Counted from the first letter of the stretch, positions 34,260 through 44,203 are shown. The stretch: DNA of 64,000 nt from Solidesulfovibrio aerotolerans (GCF_009856865.1 NZ_WVUD01000022.1:1-64000); one strand, 5' to 3'. Translations and numbers: made by a program. The notes: generated by a model from the sequence alone, not told the origin.

Positions 34260-34288
34260 TTGAATTAATGCTTTTTATTTCCAAAAAT
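34260..34288 (+). promoter_or_regulatory. Possible sigma70 promoter of the BMP operon
   Basis: TTGAAT at 34260-34265, a 17-base spacer and AAAAAT at 34283-34288. The region is far more AT-rich than its surroundings. The minus-10 matches only four of six bases. Confidence 0.35.
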
Positions 34289-34315
34289 CAGGAATGTTTT
34301 TTGGAAAGTCCCAAC

Positions 34316-34362
34316 GAGGGGTTTCGCCCCTGGCGTATTGCCGGCGCTTTTGGTAATGCGCC
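34316..34362 (+). promoter_or_regulatory. Structured leader of the BMP operon
   Basis: Two hairpins lie in the roughly 100-base leader: AGGGG-TTTCG-CCCCT at 34317-34331 and GGCGC-N10-GCGCC at 34343-34362. I could not match this to a known riboswitch class, including purine riboswitches. It could simply be leader structure. Confidence 0.3.
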
Positions 34363-34397
34363 CCCACGCCACGTCCACACTCAAGGAGAGATGCCCT

Positions 34398-35576
34398 ATG
34401 CGTCGCCTCATGCCCCTGGCCCTTGCTGCCGTCCTGACCATTGTCTGCGCCGTTGCTGCTACGGCAGCGGAGAAGCCGCTCACCTTCGGCCTGTTGCTGG
34501 TCGGTCCCTACAACGACAAAGGCTATAGCCAGGCCCAGTACGAGGGCGGCAAATACGTCGAAGCGCAGCAGCCCGGCACGAAGATGCTGTACCTGGACAA
34601 GGTCAACCCGGCCGACCGCCCGGGCGTGACCATCCCCCAGTTGGTGGACGATCTGGCGGCCAAGGGAGCCACCCTTATTCTGGCCGGTTCCGACGACATG
34701 AAGGACGGCATCCGCGAGGCGGCCGAGGCCCATCCCGACCTCACCTTCGTCCATCTTTCCGGCGACGACGCCCTGACCGGCAAGGCTCCCAAGAATCTCG
34801 GCAACGTCTTTTCCAAGATGGAATACGCCAAGATGATGGCCGGTTTTTCCGCCGCCATGACCACCAAGACCGGCAAGATCGGTTTTCTGGGGCCGCTGAT
34901 CAACGACGAGACCCGCCGTCTGGCCAACGCCGCCTACCTCGGCGCGCGCTACGCCTGGGAGACGGTGCGCGGCCAAAAGCCCGAAGCGCTGACCTTCAAG
35001 GTGAGCTGGATCGGCTTTTGGTTCAATATCCCGGGTGTGACCTCCGATCCCAATCAGGTGGCCGGTTCGTTTTACGACCAGGGCTACGACGTGATCATTT
35101 CCGGCATCGACACCCCCGAGGCGCTCACCGTAGCCGGGGCGCGCAAAAAGACCGGGGCCGACGTCTACGCCCTGCCCTACGACTTCAAGCTGGCCTGCCA
35201 GGGTGCCCCGGACGTGTGCCTGGGCGTCCCCTATTTCAACTGGGGACCGCCGCTTTTGACCATCGCCAAGGCCGTGGCCGCCGGGACGTACAAGCCGGGC
35301 TTTGAGTGGCTGGCCCCGGATTTCGCGGCCTTAAACGACCCGGATAAAAGCCCCATCGGCTTTACCGAGGGCAACGCCCTGTCGCCTGAGACCAAAAAGG
35401 CCCTGGCCCAGTTCATTGCCGATATCGGGTCGGGCAAGATCAACCTCTACGCCGGCCCGCTCCAGTACCAGGACGGCACCACTTTTGTGCAGGCCGGGTC
35501 CGTGGCCACGGACAAGGACATCTGGTTCACGCCGCAACTGCTGCGCGGCATGGAGGGTGCCAGCGCCTCCAAATAG
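34398..35576 (+). CDS. BMP family nucleoside-type substrate-binding protein
   Basis: A 392-residue periplasmic binding protein of the BmpA/Med family with a cleavable signal peptide (LALAAVLTIVCAVAATAA). There is no lipobox, unlike many BMP proteins. Family motifs include VGPYNDKGYSQAQYEGG, ILAGSDDMKDGIREAAEAHPD and GFLGPLINDETRRLANAAYLG. SD AAGGAGAG. It is followed by the ATPase and two permeases of the same importer; purine nucleosides are the usual substrates of this class. Confidence 0.93.
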   Translation: MRRLMPLALAAVLTIVCAVAATAAEKPLTFGLLLVGPYNDKGYSQAQYEGGKYVEAQQPGTKMLYLDKVNPADRPGVTIPQLVDDLAAKGATLILAGSDDMKDGIREAAEAHPDLTFVHLSGDDALTGKAPKNLGNVFSKMEYAKMMAGFSAAMTTKTGKIGFLGPLINDETRRLANAAYLGARYAWETVRGQKPEALTFKVSWIGFWFNIPGVTSDPNQVAGSFYDQGYDVIISGIDTPEALTVAGARKKTGADVYALPYDFKLACQGAPDVCLGVPYFNWGPPLLTIAKAVAAGTYKPGFEWLAPDFAALNDPDKSPIGFTEGNALSPETKKALAQFIADIGSGKINLYAGPLQYQDGTTFVQAGSVATDKDIWFTPQLLRGMEGASASK

Positions 35577-35602
35577 GGGCGACTGGCCAGGGAAATAACC
35601 GC

Positions 35603-37087
35603 GTGGACGTCGTCCTGTCCCAAATCGTGAAGCGCTTCGGCCCGCTTGCCGCCAACGACGACGTCACCATGCGCTTTGCCCCGGGGACCATCCACGGCCT
35701 TTTGGGCGAGAACGGGGCCGGGAAATCGACGCTCATGCGCGTGTTGTGCGGCGTCCTGGCCCCGGATGGCGGGGAAGTTGTCGTGAACGGCCGGGCCTGC
35801 CCCGGCCTGACCCCGGAAGGGGCCGGGGCCCTTGGCATCGGCATGCTCAGCCAAGACCCGCTGGATTTTCCGCCGCTGCCAGTCTGGGAAAACTTCGCCC
35901 TGGGCGGCGGGCCGGTGCTGTCGCGCTCGCAAGCCAAGGCCCGGCTGGCGGCCGTGTGCGCGCGCATGGGCTTTGTCTTGCCGCCCGACGCGCCGGTTTC
36001 CCGCCTCACCGTGGCCGAGCGGCAACAGCTCGAACTGGCCCGGCTTTTTGACCGCGACGTGCGCCTGCTCATTCTCGATGAACCCACCACCGGTATTTCC
36101 CCGGCCCAGAAAGAGGCTCTTTTTGGCGTGCTGCGCGCCTTTGTGGCCGACGGCGAGCGGGTGGTGGCCCTGGTCACCCACAAGCTGGCCGAGGCCAAAG
36201 AGCTGTGCGACACGGTGTCGGTGCTGCGCCAGGGCCGGCTGGTCGGGAGCTTTGCCGCCCCGCTTTCGACCACCGCCATTCTGGGTGCCATGTTCGGGGC
36301 CGAGGCCGCCTGCGCCGTCGGGGCCGTGCCGCCCCGGCCCGCTCCGGTCGTTGGCGGCGAGGCGCTCTTGCGGGTCACGGACGCCGTCATTGCCGATGAA
36401 AAAATCGTGTTGCAACCGCTGTCCGTGGCCATCCGGCCGGGCGAGATCGTGGGGCTGGCCGGTATTTCCGGCGGCGGCCAGGAGGCCTTTTTGCGCGGGC
36501 TGGCCGGCATCGCCCCGGTGGTTGCCGGCTCCCTCGCCGTTGCCGGCCGGGAGTTGGCCGGCAAACCGGCGACCCGGTTTCTAAACGCCGCCGTCCACTA
36601 TCTGCCCGCCTCGCGGCTGGAAGAGGGGCTTTTCCCGGGACTGACCCTTTTGGACCACGTCCGCCTGGCCTTTCCCGAACGCCGGGCCGAGGCCCGCGCC
36701 ATTTTTGCCGAGCGCTGCGTCGGGCGCTTTCGCCTGACCAATCTGCCCGAAGCCAAGGCCGCCCGGCTCTCCGGCGGCAACCAGCAGCGGCTGCTGCTGT
36801 CCCTTGTTCCCGACGACACGCGCCTGCTTTTGGCCGACAACCCCACCCGGGGCCTGGACGCCGCCTCCATAGCCCAAATCTGGGACCATTTTCGCGAGCG
36901 TGCCGCTGCCGGGGCGGCAGTGGTCTTTTTTTCCGAAGATCTCGACGAATTGCTGGCCCACGCCGGCCGGGTGCTGGTTTTTTTCAATCGCGCCCTGGTG
37001 GCCGATTTAAAGGCCGGCATTTTTGACGCCGCCTGCGTCGGCGATCTCATGACCGGCCGCACCGTCCCCGGACAGGCGGTCGCATGA
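35603..37087 (+). CDS. BMP-type importer ATPase (two ABC domains)
   Basis: A 494-residue protein with two nucleotide-binding domains. The first has Walker A GENGAGKSTLMR and Walker B LLILDEPTTGISP; its signature region is RLTVAERQQLELARLF. The second has the signature LSGGNQQRLLLS and LLADNPTRGLD but a degenerate Walker A (GISGGGQEAF), the normal pattern for sugar/nucleoside class ATPases. GTG start. It overlaps the first permease by four bases. Confidence 0.95.
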   Translation: MDVVLSQIVKRFGPLAANDDVTMRFAPGTIHGLLGENGAGKSTLMRVLCGVLAPDGGEVVVNGRACPGLTPEGAGALGIGMLSQDPLDFPPLPVWENFALGGGPVLSRSQAKARLAAVCARMGFVLPPDAPVSRLTVAERQQLELARLFDRDVRLLILDEPTTGISPAQKEALFGVLRAFVADGERVVALVTHKLAEAKELCDTVSVLRQGRLVGSFAAPLSTTAILGAMFGAEAACAVGAVPPRPAPVVGGEALLRVTDAVIADEKIVLQPLSVAIRPGEIVGLAGISGGGQEAFLRGLAGIAPVVAGSLAVAGRELAGKPATRFLNAAVHYLPASRLEEGLFPGLTLLDHVRLAFPERRAEARAIFAERCVGRFRLTNLPEAKAARLSGGNQQRLLLSLVPDDTRLLLADNPTRGLDAASIAQIWDHFRERAAAGAAVVFFSEDLDELLAHAGRVLVFFNRALVADLKAGIFDAACVGDLMTGRTVPGQAVA

Positions 37088-38154
37088 CCGGGCGCACCTC
37101 TAGCCTTGCCCGGGCCGGCTTCTCCCTGGCCCTGGCCCTTTGTGTCACCCTGGCCATCGTGGCCGCCGCCGGCGCGCCGCCGCTGACCACCCTGGCGGTC
37201 ATGCTCGATGGTGGCCTGGGCTCGGGACAGGCCGTCCTTCGCACCTTGTCCGCCCTGGTGCCGCTGCTGCTGTGCGGCGCGGCGTTATGCGTGACCTTTG
37301 CCGCCAATCTCTGGAACATCGGCGTGGAAGGGCAAATCACCCTTGGCGCGGTTTGCTGCGTCTGGTTTCTGCGCGATCTGGGCCTTGCCGGCCTTGTGCC
37401 GCCGTTTCTCGCCGTGCCAGGTGCCCTGGCAGCGTCCATGGTTGGCGGGGCGGCCTGGGCGCTTTTATCCGGCGTCCTTCGCACCCACGGCCGGGTGCAT
37501 GAGATTTTTTCCGGCCTGGGCCTGAATTTCGTGGCCATGGGCGTGTCCCTGTGGCTCATCCTCGGCCCCTGGAAACGGCCCGGCATGGCCTCCATGTCCG
37601 GCACCGAACCCTTGCCCGCCGCCCTGTGGCTGCCGGCCCTGGGCGGGCGGCCCATGAGCTTGTGGGGCCTTATTCTGGCTGTGGCCGCCTTTGTCCTGGT
37701 GGCCTGGGTGCTCAACCGCACCTTTTTCGGCCTGACCCTTTCGGCCGTGCGCCAAAACGCCATGGCGGCCGAACGGCTGGGGCTTCGGCCCAAACGCCGG
37801 ATGCTGGCGGCCATGGCCCTGGGTGGCGCGCTGGCCGGTCTGGCCGGCGGCGTCCTGGTGGCCGGCCTCTATCATCGCCTGATTCCGTCCATTTCCGGCA
37901 ACTACGGCTACACCGCCATCATGGCCGTGCTGCTGGCTTCCGGCAGCCTGCGCTTTTTGCCGTTGGCCTGCCTTTTCTTCGCCGTCCTGACCGTTGGTTC
38001 CATCCAACTCCCGCTGGCCCTGTCGCTGGATTCCTCTCTGGCCGGGGTGGTGCAGGGCGTACTTGTGCTGACCCTTTTTGCCGCCAGACGCCTGTGGCCG
38101 GCCGGCAACACCGGGAGTACCGGGGGCACCAGGAACAGGGGGAGCGCGGCATGA
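37084..38154 (+). CDS. BMP-type importer permease 1
   Basis: A 356-residue inner-membrane permease of the BPD_transp_2 family, with eight to ten helices and the conserved NLWNIGVEGQITLGAV segment plus AERLGLRPKRRMLAAMALGG coupling loop. Its ATG overlaps the ATPase stop and its stop overlaps the next start (ATGA both times), so three proteins of the complex are translationally coupled. Confidence 0.93.
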   Translation: MTGRTSSLARAGFSLALALCVTLAIVAAAGAPPLTTLAVMLDGGLGSGQAVLRTLSALVPLLLCGAALCVTFAANLWNIGVEGQITLGAVCCVWFLRDLGLAGLVPPFLAVPGALAASMVGGAAWALLSGVLRTHGRVHEIFSGLGLNFVAMGVSLWLILGPWKRPGMASMSGTEPLPAALWLPALGGRPMSLWGLILAVAAFVLVAWVLNRTFFGLTLSAVRQNAMAAERLGLRPKRRMLAAMALGGALAGLAGGVLVAGLYHRLIPSISGNYGYTAIMAVLLASGSLRFLPLACLFFAVLTVGSIQLPLALSLDSSLAGVVQGVLVLTLFAARRLWPAGNTGSTGGTRNRGSAA

Positions 38155-39134
38155 GCCTGGACTACCTGACCGCGCTTATTGCCGCCGTGCTGTTCGCGGC
38201 CGCGCCGCTGATTCTGGCGGCCCTGGGCGAAACCATTTCCGAGCGGGCCGGGGTGATCAATCTGTCCCTGGACGGCACGGTGCTCTTTGCCGCCATGGTC
38301 GCCTTTGCCGCTGCCCGGGCCACGGACAATCCCTGGCTGGGGCTGGCTGCCGGCGGGCTGGCCGGGGCAGGCATCGCTGCCGTGCTCGGCGTTTTCGGGC
38401 TGCTCCTGGGCGCGTCCGAGCTGGCCGTCGGGTTTGTCCTGACCCTTTTTTGCCGCGAGCTGGCCTATTTCATGGGCCACGGCCAGGCCCGCCAGCCCGG
38501 CCCGGACCTTGGGGCGCTCAATCTGCCGTTTCTGTCCGATCTGCCGCTTTTTGGCCCGGCCATTTTTCGTCAGAGTCCGGTGGTGCTCCTGAGTCTGGTT
38601 GCCGTGGGGCTGGTCTGGTTTTTCCTTATGCGCACCCGGGCCGGACTGGTGGTGCGGGCGGTTGGCGAAGCGCCGGCAGCGGCCGTGGCCCGGGGGCTGG
38701 CCGTCACACGGACGCAGTTTCTGTGCTGTCTGGCCGGCGGCGCTTTGGGCGGTCTGGCCGGGGGGCTGTATTCGCTGTCGGTCAAGCCGGGTTGGGGCCA
38801 TCCCCAGGGCTGCGAAGGAGCGGGCTGGATTGCCCTGGCCATCGTTATCTTTGGCGGCTGGAAACCGGTGCGGGTGGCCTTGGGCGCGCTTTTTTTCGCC
38901 GCCATCCAGGTGGCCGGCATTGCGCTGCAGGACGTGCTGCCCGGTCTTTCCGGCACGCTGTTTCAGATCGCCCCCTTCCCGGTCATGATCCTCACCCTGC
39001 TCGTGGTCAACCTGCGCCGCTCGGCCGCCTTTCGCGAGGCTGCCCGGCGGGTGCCGCTTCTGGGGCGTCTTGTGCCGCGCACGGCCGGCGGCGCGCCCGG
39101 GGCCATCGTCGGTGCCCTGGACAAGGGCTTTTAA
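38151..39134 (+). CDS. BMP-type importer permease 2
   Basis: A 327-residue permease. The GERAGVINLSLDGTVL-like segment (SERAGVINLSLDGTVLFAA) and RAVGEAPAAAVARGLAVTRT coupling loop are typical of the second nucleoside-importer permease. The ATG at 38151 overlaps permease 1. The longer open frame starting at 37551 is out of register with real sequence. A strong stem-loop follows its stop. Confidence 0.93.
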   Translation: MSLDYLTALIAAVLFAAAPLILAALGETISERAGVINLSLDGTVLFAAMVAFAAARATDNPWLGLAAGGLAGAGIAAVLGVFGLLLGASELAVGFVLTLFCRELAYFMGHGQARQPGPDLGALNLPFLSDLPLFGPAIFRQSPVVLLSLVAVGLVWFFLMRTRAGLVVRAVGEAPAAAVARGLAVTRTQFLCCLAGGALGGLAGGLYSLSVKPGWGHPQGCEGAGWIALAIVIFGGWKPVRVALGALFFAAIQVAGIALQDVLPGLSGTLFQIAPFPVMILTLLVVNLRRSAAFREAARRVPLLGRLVPRTAGGAPGAIVGALDKGF

Positions 39135-39135
39135 G

Positions 39136-39168
39136 CCGCGCCGCAACCCGGTTTCCGGGGTGGCGCGG
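39136..39168 (+). terminator. Stem-loop terminating the BMP operon
   Basis: CCGCGCC at 39136-39142 pairs with GGCGCGG at 39162-39168, and ACCCGG with CCGGG plus T inside, around a TTT loop. It begins two bases after the stop. There is no T-tract after the stem. Confidence 0.5.
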
Positions 39169-39236
39169 TTGCCACTGGCGGCCATTTACGGTAACGCAAC
39201 GCCAAGTCGCCATGAGAGCGGCAAAATCATCGCCCA

Positions 39237-41123
39237 ATGGACACCACTGCCATGCTAAAACGCCCGCTTACTCCGGAGACGTACTACAGGCTGCCCTGGA
39301 ATCTGGCCGACAACGCCATTACCTGGCTTGAACCGACCACCAAGTGCAATCTCTACTGCGAAGGGTGCTACCGCGAAAACGATCCCTTCGGTCACAAGCC
39401 CCTGGCCGACGTCATTCGTGATCTGGAGCGGGTCAAGCAGATGCGCCGCACCGACGGCATCTCCATTGCCGGCGGCGAGCCGCTTATTTATCCCGACATC
39501 GTGCCACTGGTGCGCTATGTGGCGGCCCAGGGCTGGAAGCCCATCATCAATTCCAACGGGCAGGCGCTCACCCCTGAGCTGGTGCGCGAACTGGCCGCTG
39601 CCGGACTGGTCGGATTCACCATGCACGTGGATTCGCATCAGGTCCGCCCAGGGTGGAAGGGAGCCAGCGAAAAAGACCTCAATGCCCTGCGCTTAAAGCT
39701 CGCCGAGATGATCCACGAACACGGCGAAGGCAAAGTGTCGTGCTCGTTTAACGCCACGATTTACCGTGACACCCTGTCCGAAATCCCCATGCTCACCCGC
39801 TGGGCCCACGAGCACATCGACATCGTTCAGACGATGGTCTACATCCTGTTTCGCTCGGCCAGAAAACGCAGCAATTTCGATGTGTTCGCCAACGGCCGCC
39901 CGGCCGATGTGGGCGATCTCGTCTACCAGCTCGACAAACAGGAACAACACGAAGACATCGACTCCCAGGAGATCGCCGACGCCATCCGGCTGGCCTATCC
40001 CGAGCATGAGCCGTGTTCCTATTTAAACGGCACCGAGGACTCCCGGTCCATGAAATGGCTGCTGACCCTTCGGGCCGGCAACAAGGACGAGATCATTGGC
40101 TATCTCGATGCCAAGTTTGCCGAGTGGATGCAGATTTTCCACCATCTCTTTTTTGGTACCTACCTGGCCTACACCCGTCCGTGTTGGACGGCCTGGCTGC
40201 AAAAGCTCATTTTCCTGACGCCCTTTAACAAGAGCCTGCGCCAGATCTTTGGCAAGCTGCTCACGCGGCCCAAGATGTGGACCAAGCCGGTGCACATCCA
40301 GTCGATCATGGTCATCCAGCCCTGCGATCTGTTTGACGACGGTCGCCAGAACATGTGCGACGGCTGCCCGGACGCCATTTTCTACAAGGACAAGCTGGTT
40401 TGGAGCTGCCGGGTGGACGAGCTGGAGAAGTTCGGCGCGTTTATCCAGTGCGCCCCGCGCAGTTGTTGCGGCGGCGGCACCTGCGCTCCCCAGCCGGCCC
40501 CGGCTCCCGAAGCAGCCAAGGCACCCGAACCGGCCGCCGCCCCGGCACCCGAACCGACGCCGGTGCCTGAACCGACTCCGGCCCCCGAACCGGCCCCGAC
40601 GCCTGTGCCCCAGGCCGAGCCGGTGCAAGCGCCCGAGCCGACTCCCGAACCTGCCCCGGCCCCCGAGGCCGTCATTGCGCCGGAACCGACGCCCGAACCG
40701 CAGCCCGAGCCGGTGCAAACGCCCGAGCCGACCCCCGAACCGGCCCCGGTCCCCGAGGCCGTCATCGAGCCGGAACCGACGCCCGAACCGCAGCCCGAGC
40801 CGGTGCAAGTGCCCGAACCGGCCCCCGTGCCTGCGCCTCGCCAGGACACCGCCCCGGCCACCAAGGGTATGACCGAACCGGCAGTCAAGGTGATGACGCC
40901 GCCGGCCGTGGTCGCCCCCGAGCCGACTCCGGCCCCTGCGCCGGAACCGACTCCGGCCCCTGCGCCGGAACCGACCCCCGAGCCGACGCCGGAACCGGCC
41001 AAGGCCGCACCAGCCAAGGCCGCCCCGGTCAAGGTAGCCCAGCCGGCCGCCGACAAGCCGGCCAAGGCTGCCCCGGCCAAGAAGTCCGGCAAGGCTGCCA
41101 AGAAAAAATCCAAGGCTCGTTAG
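39237..41123 (+). CDS. Radical SAM protein with Pro/Glu-rich and Lys/Ala-rich tail
   Basis: A 628-residue protein. Residues 31-45 hold the radical SAM motif CNLYCEGC (Cys37, 41, 44), followed by [10 protein letters not shown] second cysteine group near 375-410 ([27 protein letters not shown]) could bind auxiliary clusters. From about residue 413 the protein is low-complexity: repeated EPTPEPAP-like units with two long near-copies, then a basic [15 protein letters not shown] end resembling histone H1 tails. I do not recognise the substrate. The neighbouring flippase suggests a lipid or glycan. The start could also be ATG 39252. Confidence 0.82.
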   Translation: MDTTAMLKRPLTPETYYRLPWNLADNAITWLEPTTKCNLYCEGCYRENDPFGHKPLADVIRDLERVKQMRRTDGISIAGGEPLIYPDIVPLVRYVAAQGWKPIINSNGQALTPELVRELAAAGLVGFTMHVDSHQVRPGWKGASEKDLNALRLKLAEMIHEHGEGKVSCSFNATIYRDTLSEIPMLTRWAHEHIDIVQTMVYILFRSARKRSNFDVFANGRPADVGDLVYQLDKQEQHEDIDSQEIADAIRLAYPEHEPCSYLNGTEDSRSMKWLLTLRAGNKDEIIGYLDAKFAEWMQIFHHLFFGTYLAYTRPCWTAWLQKLIFLTPFNKSLRQIFGKLLTRPKMWTKPVHIQSIMVIQPCDLFDDGRQNMCDGCPDAIFYKDKLVWSCRVDELEKFGAFIQCAPRSCCGGGTCAPQPAPAPEAAKAPEPAAAPAPEPTPVPEPTPAPEPAPTPVPQAEPVQAPEPTPEPAPAPEAVIAPEPTPEPQPEPVQTPEPTPEPAPVPEAVIEPEPTPEPQPEPVQVPEPAPVPAPRQDTAPATKGMTEPAVKVMTPPAVVAPEPTPAPAPEPTPAPAPEPTPEPTPEPAKAAPAKAAPVKVAQPAADKPAKAAPAKKSGKAAKKKSKAR

Positions 41124-41181
41124 CCGCACCGCCTGATCAACCCTGCCGACCGCCATGCGCGGTCGGCAGGGGGAATACCCG

Positions 41182-42645
41182 ATGCCCCAAAAAACGACCG
41201 CCGCCCCCAAGGCCGTACCCCGCCAATCCTACGGCATTTTCTCAAAATTCCTGCAGCTTGCCGGCGCACAGTGGATTCACGACGCGCTGCATACCTTTTT
41301 CCTTATTTATCTGGCCCGGTTGTCCACCAGCGATTACGGCGAATTCATGGTGGCCTTTGGCCTGGCCTCCATTATCCTCTTTCTGGGCGAATTCGGCCTC
41401 AACCAGCCGCTGGTCGCTTCGCTGTGCAAGAAATACAGCCACAAGGGCGACATCCTGGCCCAGTACACCCTTTTAAAGGGCGTGCTGCTGGTGGCGGGGT
41501 GGCTCGGCGTGGTGGTCTTTATCCACTGGCAGGGCTACACGCCGGGGCTTAAAAATCTGGTCATGGTCATCTCGGCCGGCGTGGGGCTGGAAGCCATCGC
41601 CAGTTCCTTTTTCGTGGCCATCCGGGTTGAGGGCCGCCAGGATCTCGAAGGCCGCATCCGCGTGGTGGCCGGCATTCTCGGCTACGGCTACGCCATTGCA
41701 CTCCTTTCCATGGGGGCTGCGCCGCATTGGATTGCGCTTTTCAAGCTCATCGAAAACGTGGTCAACCTCGTTGGCGGCGTGTGGATGGCGCTGCGCACCA
41801 CCGACTTTAACGGCCTGTCGCTCAAACGCAAATCCATGGCCCGCACCTGGGCCACCGCCAAAAACGGCATGGTGTTCGTGCTCATGGCCCTGGCAGCCAT
41901 CCTCTACAACAAAGCCAACCTCTACTTCCTGCAAAGCCAGGGCGGCCCCACCAAAGTGGCCCAGTACAGCGTCACCTGGGAACTGGTGGATGGCATCTCC
42001 ATCCTAGTGTCCAATCTGCTGTTGCGCTCCATCCTCTATCCGCTGTTTGTGCGCTTGTGGAAAAGCGATAAGACGGAATTTACGCGACTGGCCAACAACT
42101 CGGTGCGCTGGCTGATCGGCGCGTCGATCCCGGTCATGTTTGTGCTTTTTATCGAATCCGACCGCATTATCGGTCTCATTTACGGCGGGGCCTACTACGA
42201 AGCCATGTGGATGCAGAAATGGCTGGTCGGCACGATCATCTGCGGCTTTGTGCACAATCTGGCCGCCTATCTCATGATGAGCCAGGGCAAGCAGCGCCTG
42301 CTGCTGTTCGTCTACATCGGCGGGCTTTTGCTCAACCTGGCCCTGTGTTCCACGCTCATTCCCATGGACCCGCTCCTGGGCACCTGTCTGGCCATGCTGA
42401 TTACCAAGGCGGCCGTGGCCGTGGCCACCACCACCTATTGTCAGGTGAGCATGCGCATCATCGACATCAAATCCATGTGGCGCATCGCCGCGGCCTGCGC
42501 GGCCGGGGCGGCGCTCTATTTCGCCACCTATCGCTTCGGCATCCGCGAAATACCGGAAATCCTGGCGTTGGTGCCGTTTATCTTCCTGGTGCGCCAGTGG
42601 CAAAAGGAATTCAAGGCCCAGAAGGCGCAAGCCGGCATGAGCTGA
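41182..42645 (+). CDS. Polysaccharide flippase-like membrane protein (MOP superfamily)
   Basis: A 487-residue protein with 12-14 helices, of the Wzx/oligosaccharide flippase type: LYLARLSTSDYGEFMVAFGLA-like N-terminus and a C-terminal pair of helices VPFIFLVRQWQKE. It would move lipid-linked glycans across the inner membrane. ATG 41182 has GGGGGA upstream and is preferred to 41155. It follows the radical SAM gene in the same direction with a 58-base gap and ends before a perfect palindromic terminator. Confidence 0.85.
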   Translation: MPQKTTAAPKAVPRQSYGIFSKFLQLAGAQWIHDALHTFFLIYLARLSTSDYGEFMVAFGLASIILFLGEFGLNQPLVASLCKKYSHKGDILAQYTLLKGVLLVAGWLGVVVFIHWQGYTPGLKNLVMVISAGVGLEAIASSFFVAIRVEGRQDLEGRIRVVAGILGYGYAIALLSMGAAPHWIALFKLIENVVNLVGGVWMALRTTDFNGLSLKRKSMARTWATAKNGMVFVLMALAAILYNKANLYFLQSQGGPTKVAQYSVTWELVDGISILVSNLLLRSILYPLFVRLWKSDKTEFTRLANNSVRWLIGASIPVMFVLFIESDRIIGLIYGGAYYEAMWMQKWLVGTIICGFVHNLAAYLMMSQGKQRLLLFVYIGGLLLNLALCSTLIPMDPLLGTCLAMLITKAAVAVATTTYCQVSMRIIDIKSMWRIAAACAAGAALYFATYRFGIREIPEILALVPFIFLVRQWQKEFKAQKAQAGMS

Positions 42646-42686
42646 GTGTCGCATGGCACCCAGCAGGAACGGCCGCGCGCCACGCA

Positions 42687-42724
42687 AAAGGGCCGCTGCT
42701 CCCGTACGGGAGCAGCGGCCCTTT
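42687..42724. terminator. Perfect 38-base palindromic bidirectional terminator
   Basis: Nineteen-base arms running from AAAGGGCCGC to GCGGCCCTTT, with no unpaired bases by sequence. A-run on the left and T-run on the right allow intrinsic termination in both directions. It lies between the convergent flippase and glycosyltransferase genes. Confidence 0.9.
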
Positions 42725-42764
42725 CATTTCCCGGTGGGGGGGCCGGGGGCATCTTCCGTCTTCT

Positions 42765-43928
42765 CTATTCAGTTTCCCGGATCACCCGCTTGACCACGCC
42801 GCCCCAGCCGACTTTGTAGCGGATACCGCGCCAGGCCATGGTGTTGGTGGTAAAGGTGCGGCCAAAGCACCAGGCCAGCATCAAAAACGTCGCCGCATAG
42901 CCGCGCAGCCAGGGGAAAAGCGCCACCGGCCGGGGACATAAGCTGCGAAAGCACAGCCCCAGTCCGGTAAAGGCGGCCAGATAGGCTGCCCCGGCCACGG
43001 CCGATGCGCCGCTGCCAAAGCCAAAAATCCAGCCCCCGAGTATGCCGACAGCCAGGAGCTGCGGTGCGGCCAACAACAAGACGGCCACAATGGACACCAG
43101 CCATCCCGGCGGGATGCAGAATTTGAGATAGAGGAGTTGGCGCGTGAGCCAGTCGTCCCAGCGGGTGAGGCTCACCCCCGATAGCGGCGTGGCCAGACAG
43201 GCCGCTGCCACGGGCCAAGCGGCCACACCAAAGCGGTGCAGATGCGGCCCCATGGAGAAATCGTCCACGATGTTGTGGCCCCAGAGTTTGACCAAACCAA
43301 ACCGGTCAAAGGCCGGCCGGGAGATGGCCATGGCCCCGCCCCAGGGCTGGGTGATGGCCCGGATGGGCTGGAGCAGATGCAGGGCCAGACAGGTGACAGC
43401 CATGCCGATGGTGGCGGTGGCCCCGTCGCCGGGCACGATCTTGTGAAAGCCGCTGGTCATGGGCGCGTCGCCGCGAGCGATGGGGGCTACGAGATTGGAA
43501 ACAAAGTGGCGGTCGGCCACATGGGTCGAGTCGCAGAAAACAAACACCTCGGCCGTCTGGGCCGCCCGCACGCCGGCCAGGATATTGTGATTTTTCTGAC
43601 CGCAGGTCGTCGCCGGCCCGGCCACCAGCTGCAACACCCGGGGATCGTTGCCGGCCTCGCCGCACACCAGGGCCACGGCCGGATCGTCGGCCTGCCCGGC
43701 GACGAAAATAACCGTCATATCCGGGTAGTCCTGATCAATCAGCGAAGAAACAGCCTGCCGCATGCCGGGCGTGTCGCCGGTGACCGGCACAATGACCGCC
43801 ACCCGGGGGCAGATAGCAGGCAACGTCTCGGGACCGTCGCCGCCGCGCACATGCTTTTGGCCAAGCAAATAAAGGGCGGCAAGCACGCACAATTGCACGG
43901 CCATGACACCAAAAACAAACAACTCCAC
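42765..43928 (-). CDS. GT2-type membrane glycosyltransferase
   Basis: A 387-residue protein with an N-terminal helix, a GT-A catalytic domain and three to four C-terminal helices. Visible motifs are VAVIVPVTGD, VFVFCDSTHVAD (DxD-like), WGGAMAISRPAFDRFG and VDDFSMGPHLHRFG, the D-D pattern of ceramide-glucosyltransferase-like enzymes. GTG start at 43928 with AGGAGG five bases upstream; the frame continues to 44048 without a site. The acceptor is probably a lipid. Confidence 0.85.
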   Translation of the reverse strand: MELFVFGVMAVQLCVLAALYLLGQKHVRGGDGPETLPAICPRVAVIVPVTGDTPGMRQAVSSLIDQDYPDMTVIFVAGQADDPAVALVCGEAGNDPRVLQLVAGPATTCGQKNHNILAGVRAAQTAEVFVFCDSTHVADRHFVSNLVAPIARGDAPMTSGFHKIVPGDGATATIGMAVTCLALHLLQPIRAITQPWGGAMAISRPAFDRFGLVKLWGHNIVDDFSMGPHLHRFGVAAWPVAAACLATPLSGVSLTRWDDWLTRQLLYLKFCIPPGWLVSIVAVLLLAAPQLLAVGILGGWIFGFGSGASAVAGAAYLAAFTGLGLCFRSLCPRPVALFPWLRGYAATFLMLAWCFGRTFTTNTMAWRGIRYKVGWGGVVKRVIRETE

Positions 43929-44101
43929 GCAGCCTCCTGAGGAGCGCCCCGGAAGTTTCGCCGGGCCGCATCGAAAAATTATACCCTGAGCCGGGTTCCG
44001 GTGGGATTGTCGCCAGCCACCAGCGCAACGGTGGTTCCTGGCTAGCACACACGCCGGCTCTCAGGGCCGGAGCCGACCAGTGTACCGACCAACGCCCAAA
44101 A

Positions 44102-44169
44102 CCCCCTTGAAATACGTCTTCCTTTCAGGGGGTCCGGGGGGGATGATCCCCCCCGGCCGCCGGAGGCAC
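44102..44169. repeat. Palindromic repeat with GCCGCCGGAGGCA module
   Basis: A first hairpin at 44102-44132 (CCCCC plus TGAAA against TTTCA plus GGGGG) is followed by a 23-base hairpin at 44134-44156 with CCGGGGGGGAT arms, then CCGCCGGAGGCA. The second part is almost identical to 28907-28943. It lies downstream of the minus-strand secreted-protein gene, between its stop and the next operon start. Confidence 0.75.
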
Positions 44170-44203
44170 TCTTCTCTTTCTTCTATCTTCTCTTCGTAAA
44201 TAA

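Noticed and set aside
40500-40990. Repetitive DNA resembling a CRISPR or minisatellite
   Set aside because: It is in-frame coding for Pro/Glu-rich protein repeats of the radical SAM gene; no regular spacers.
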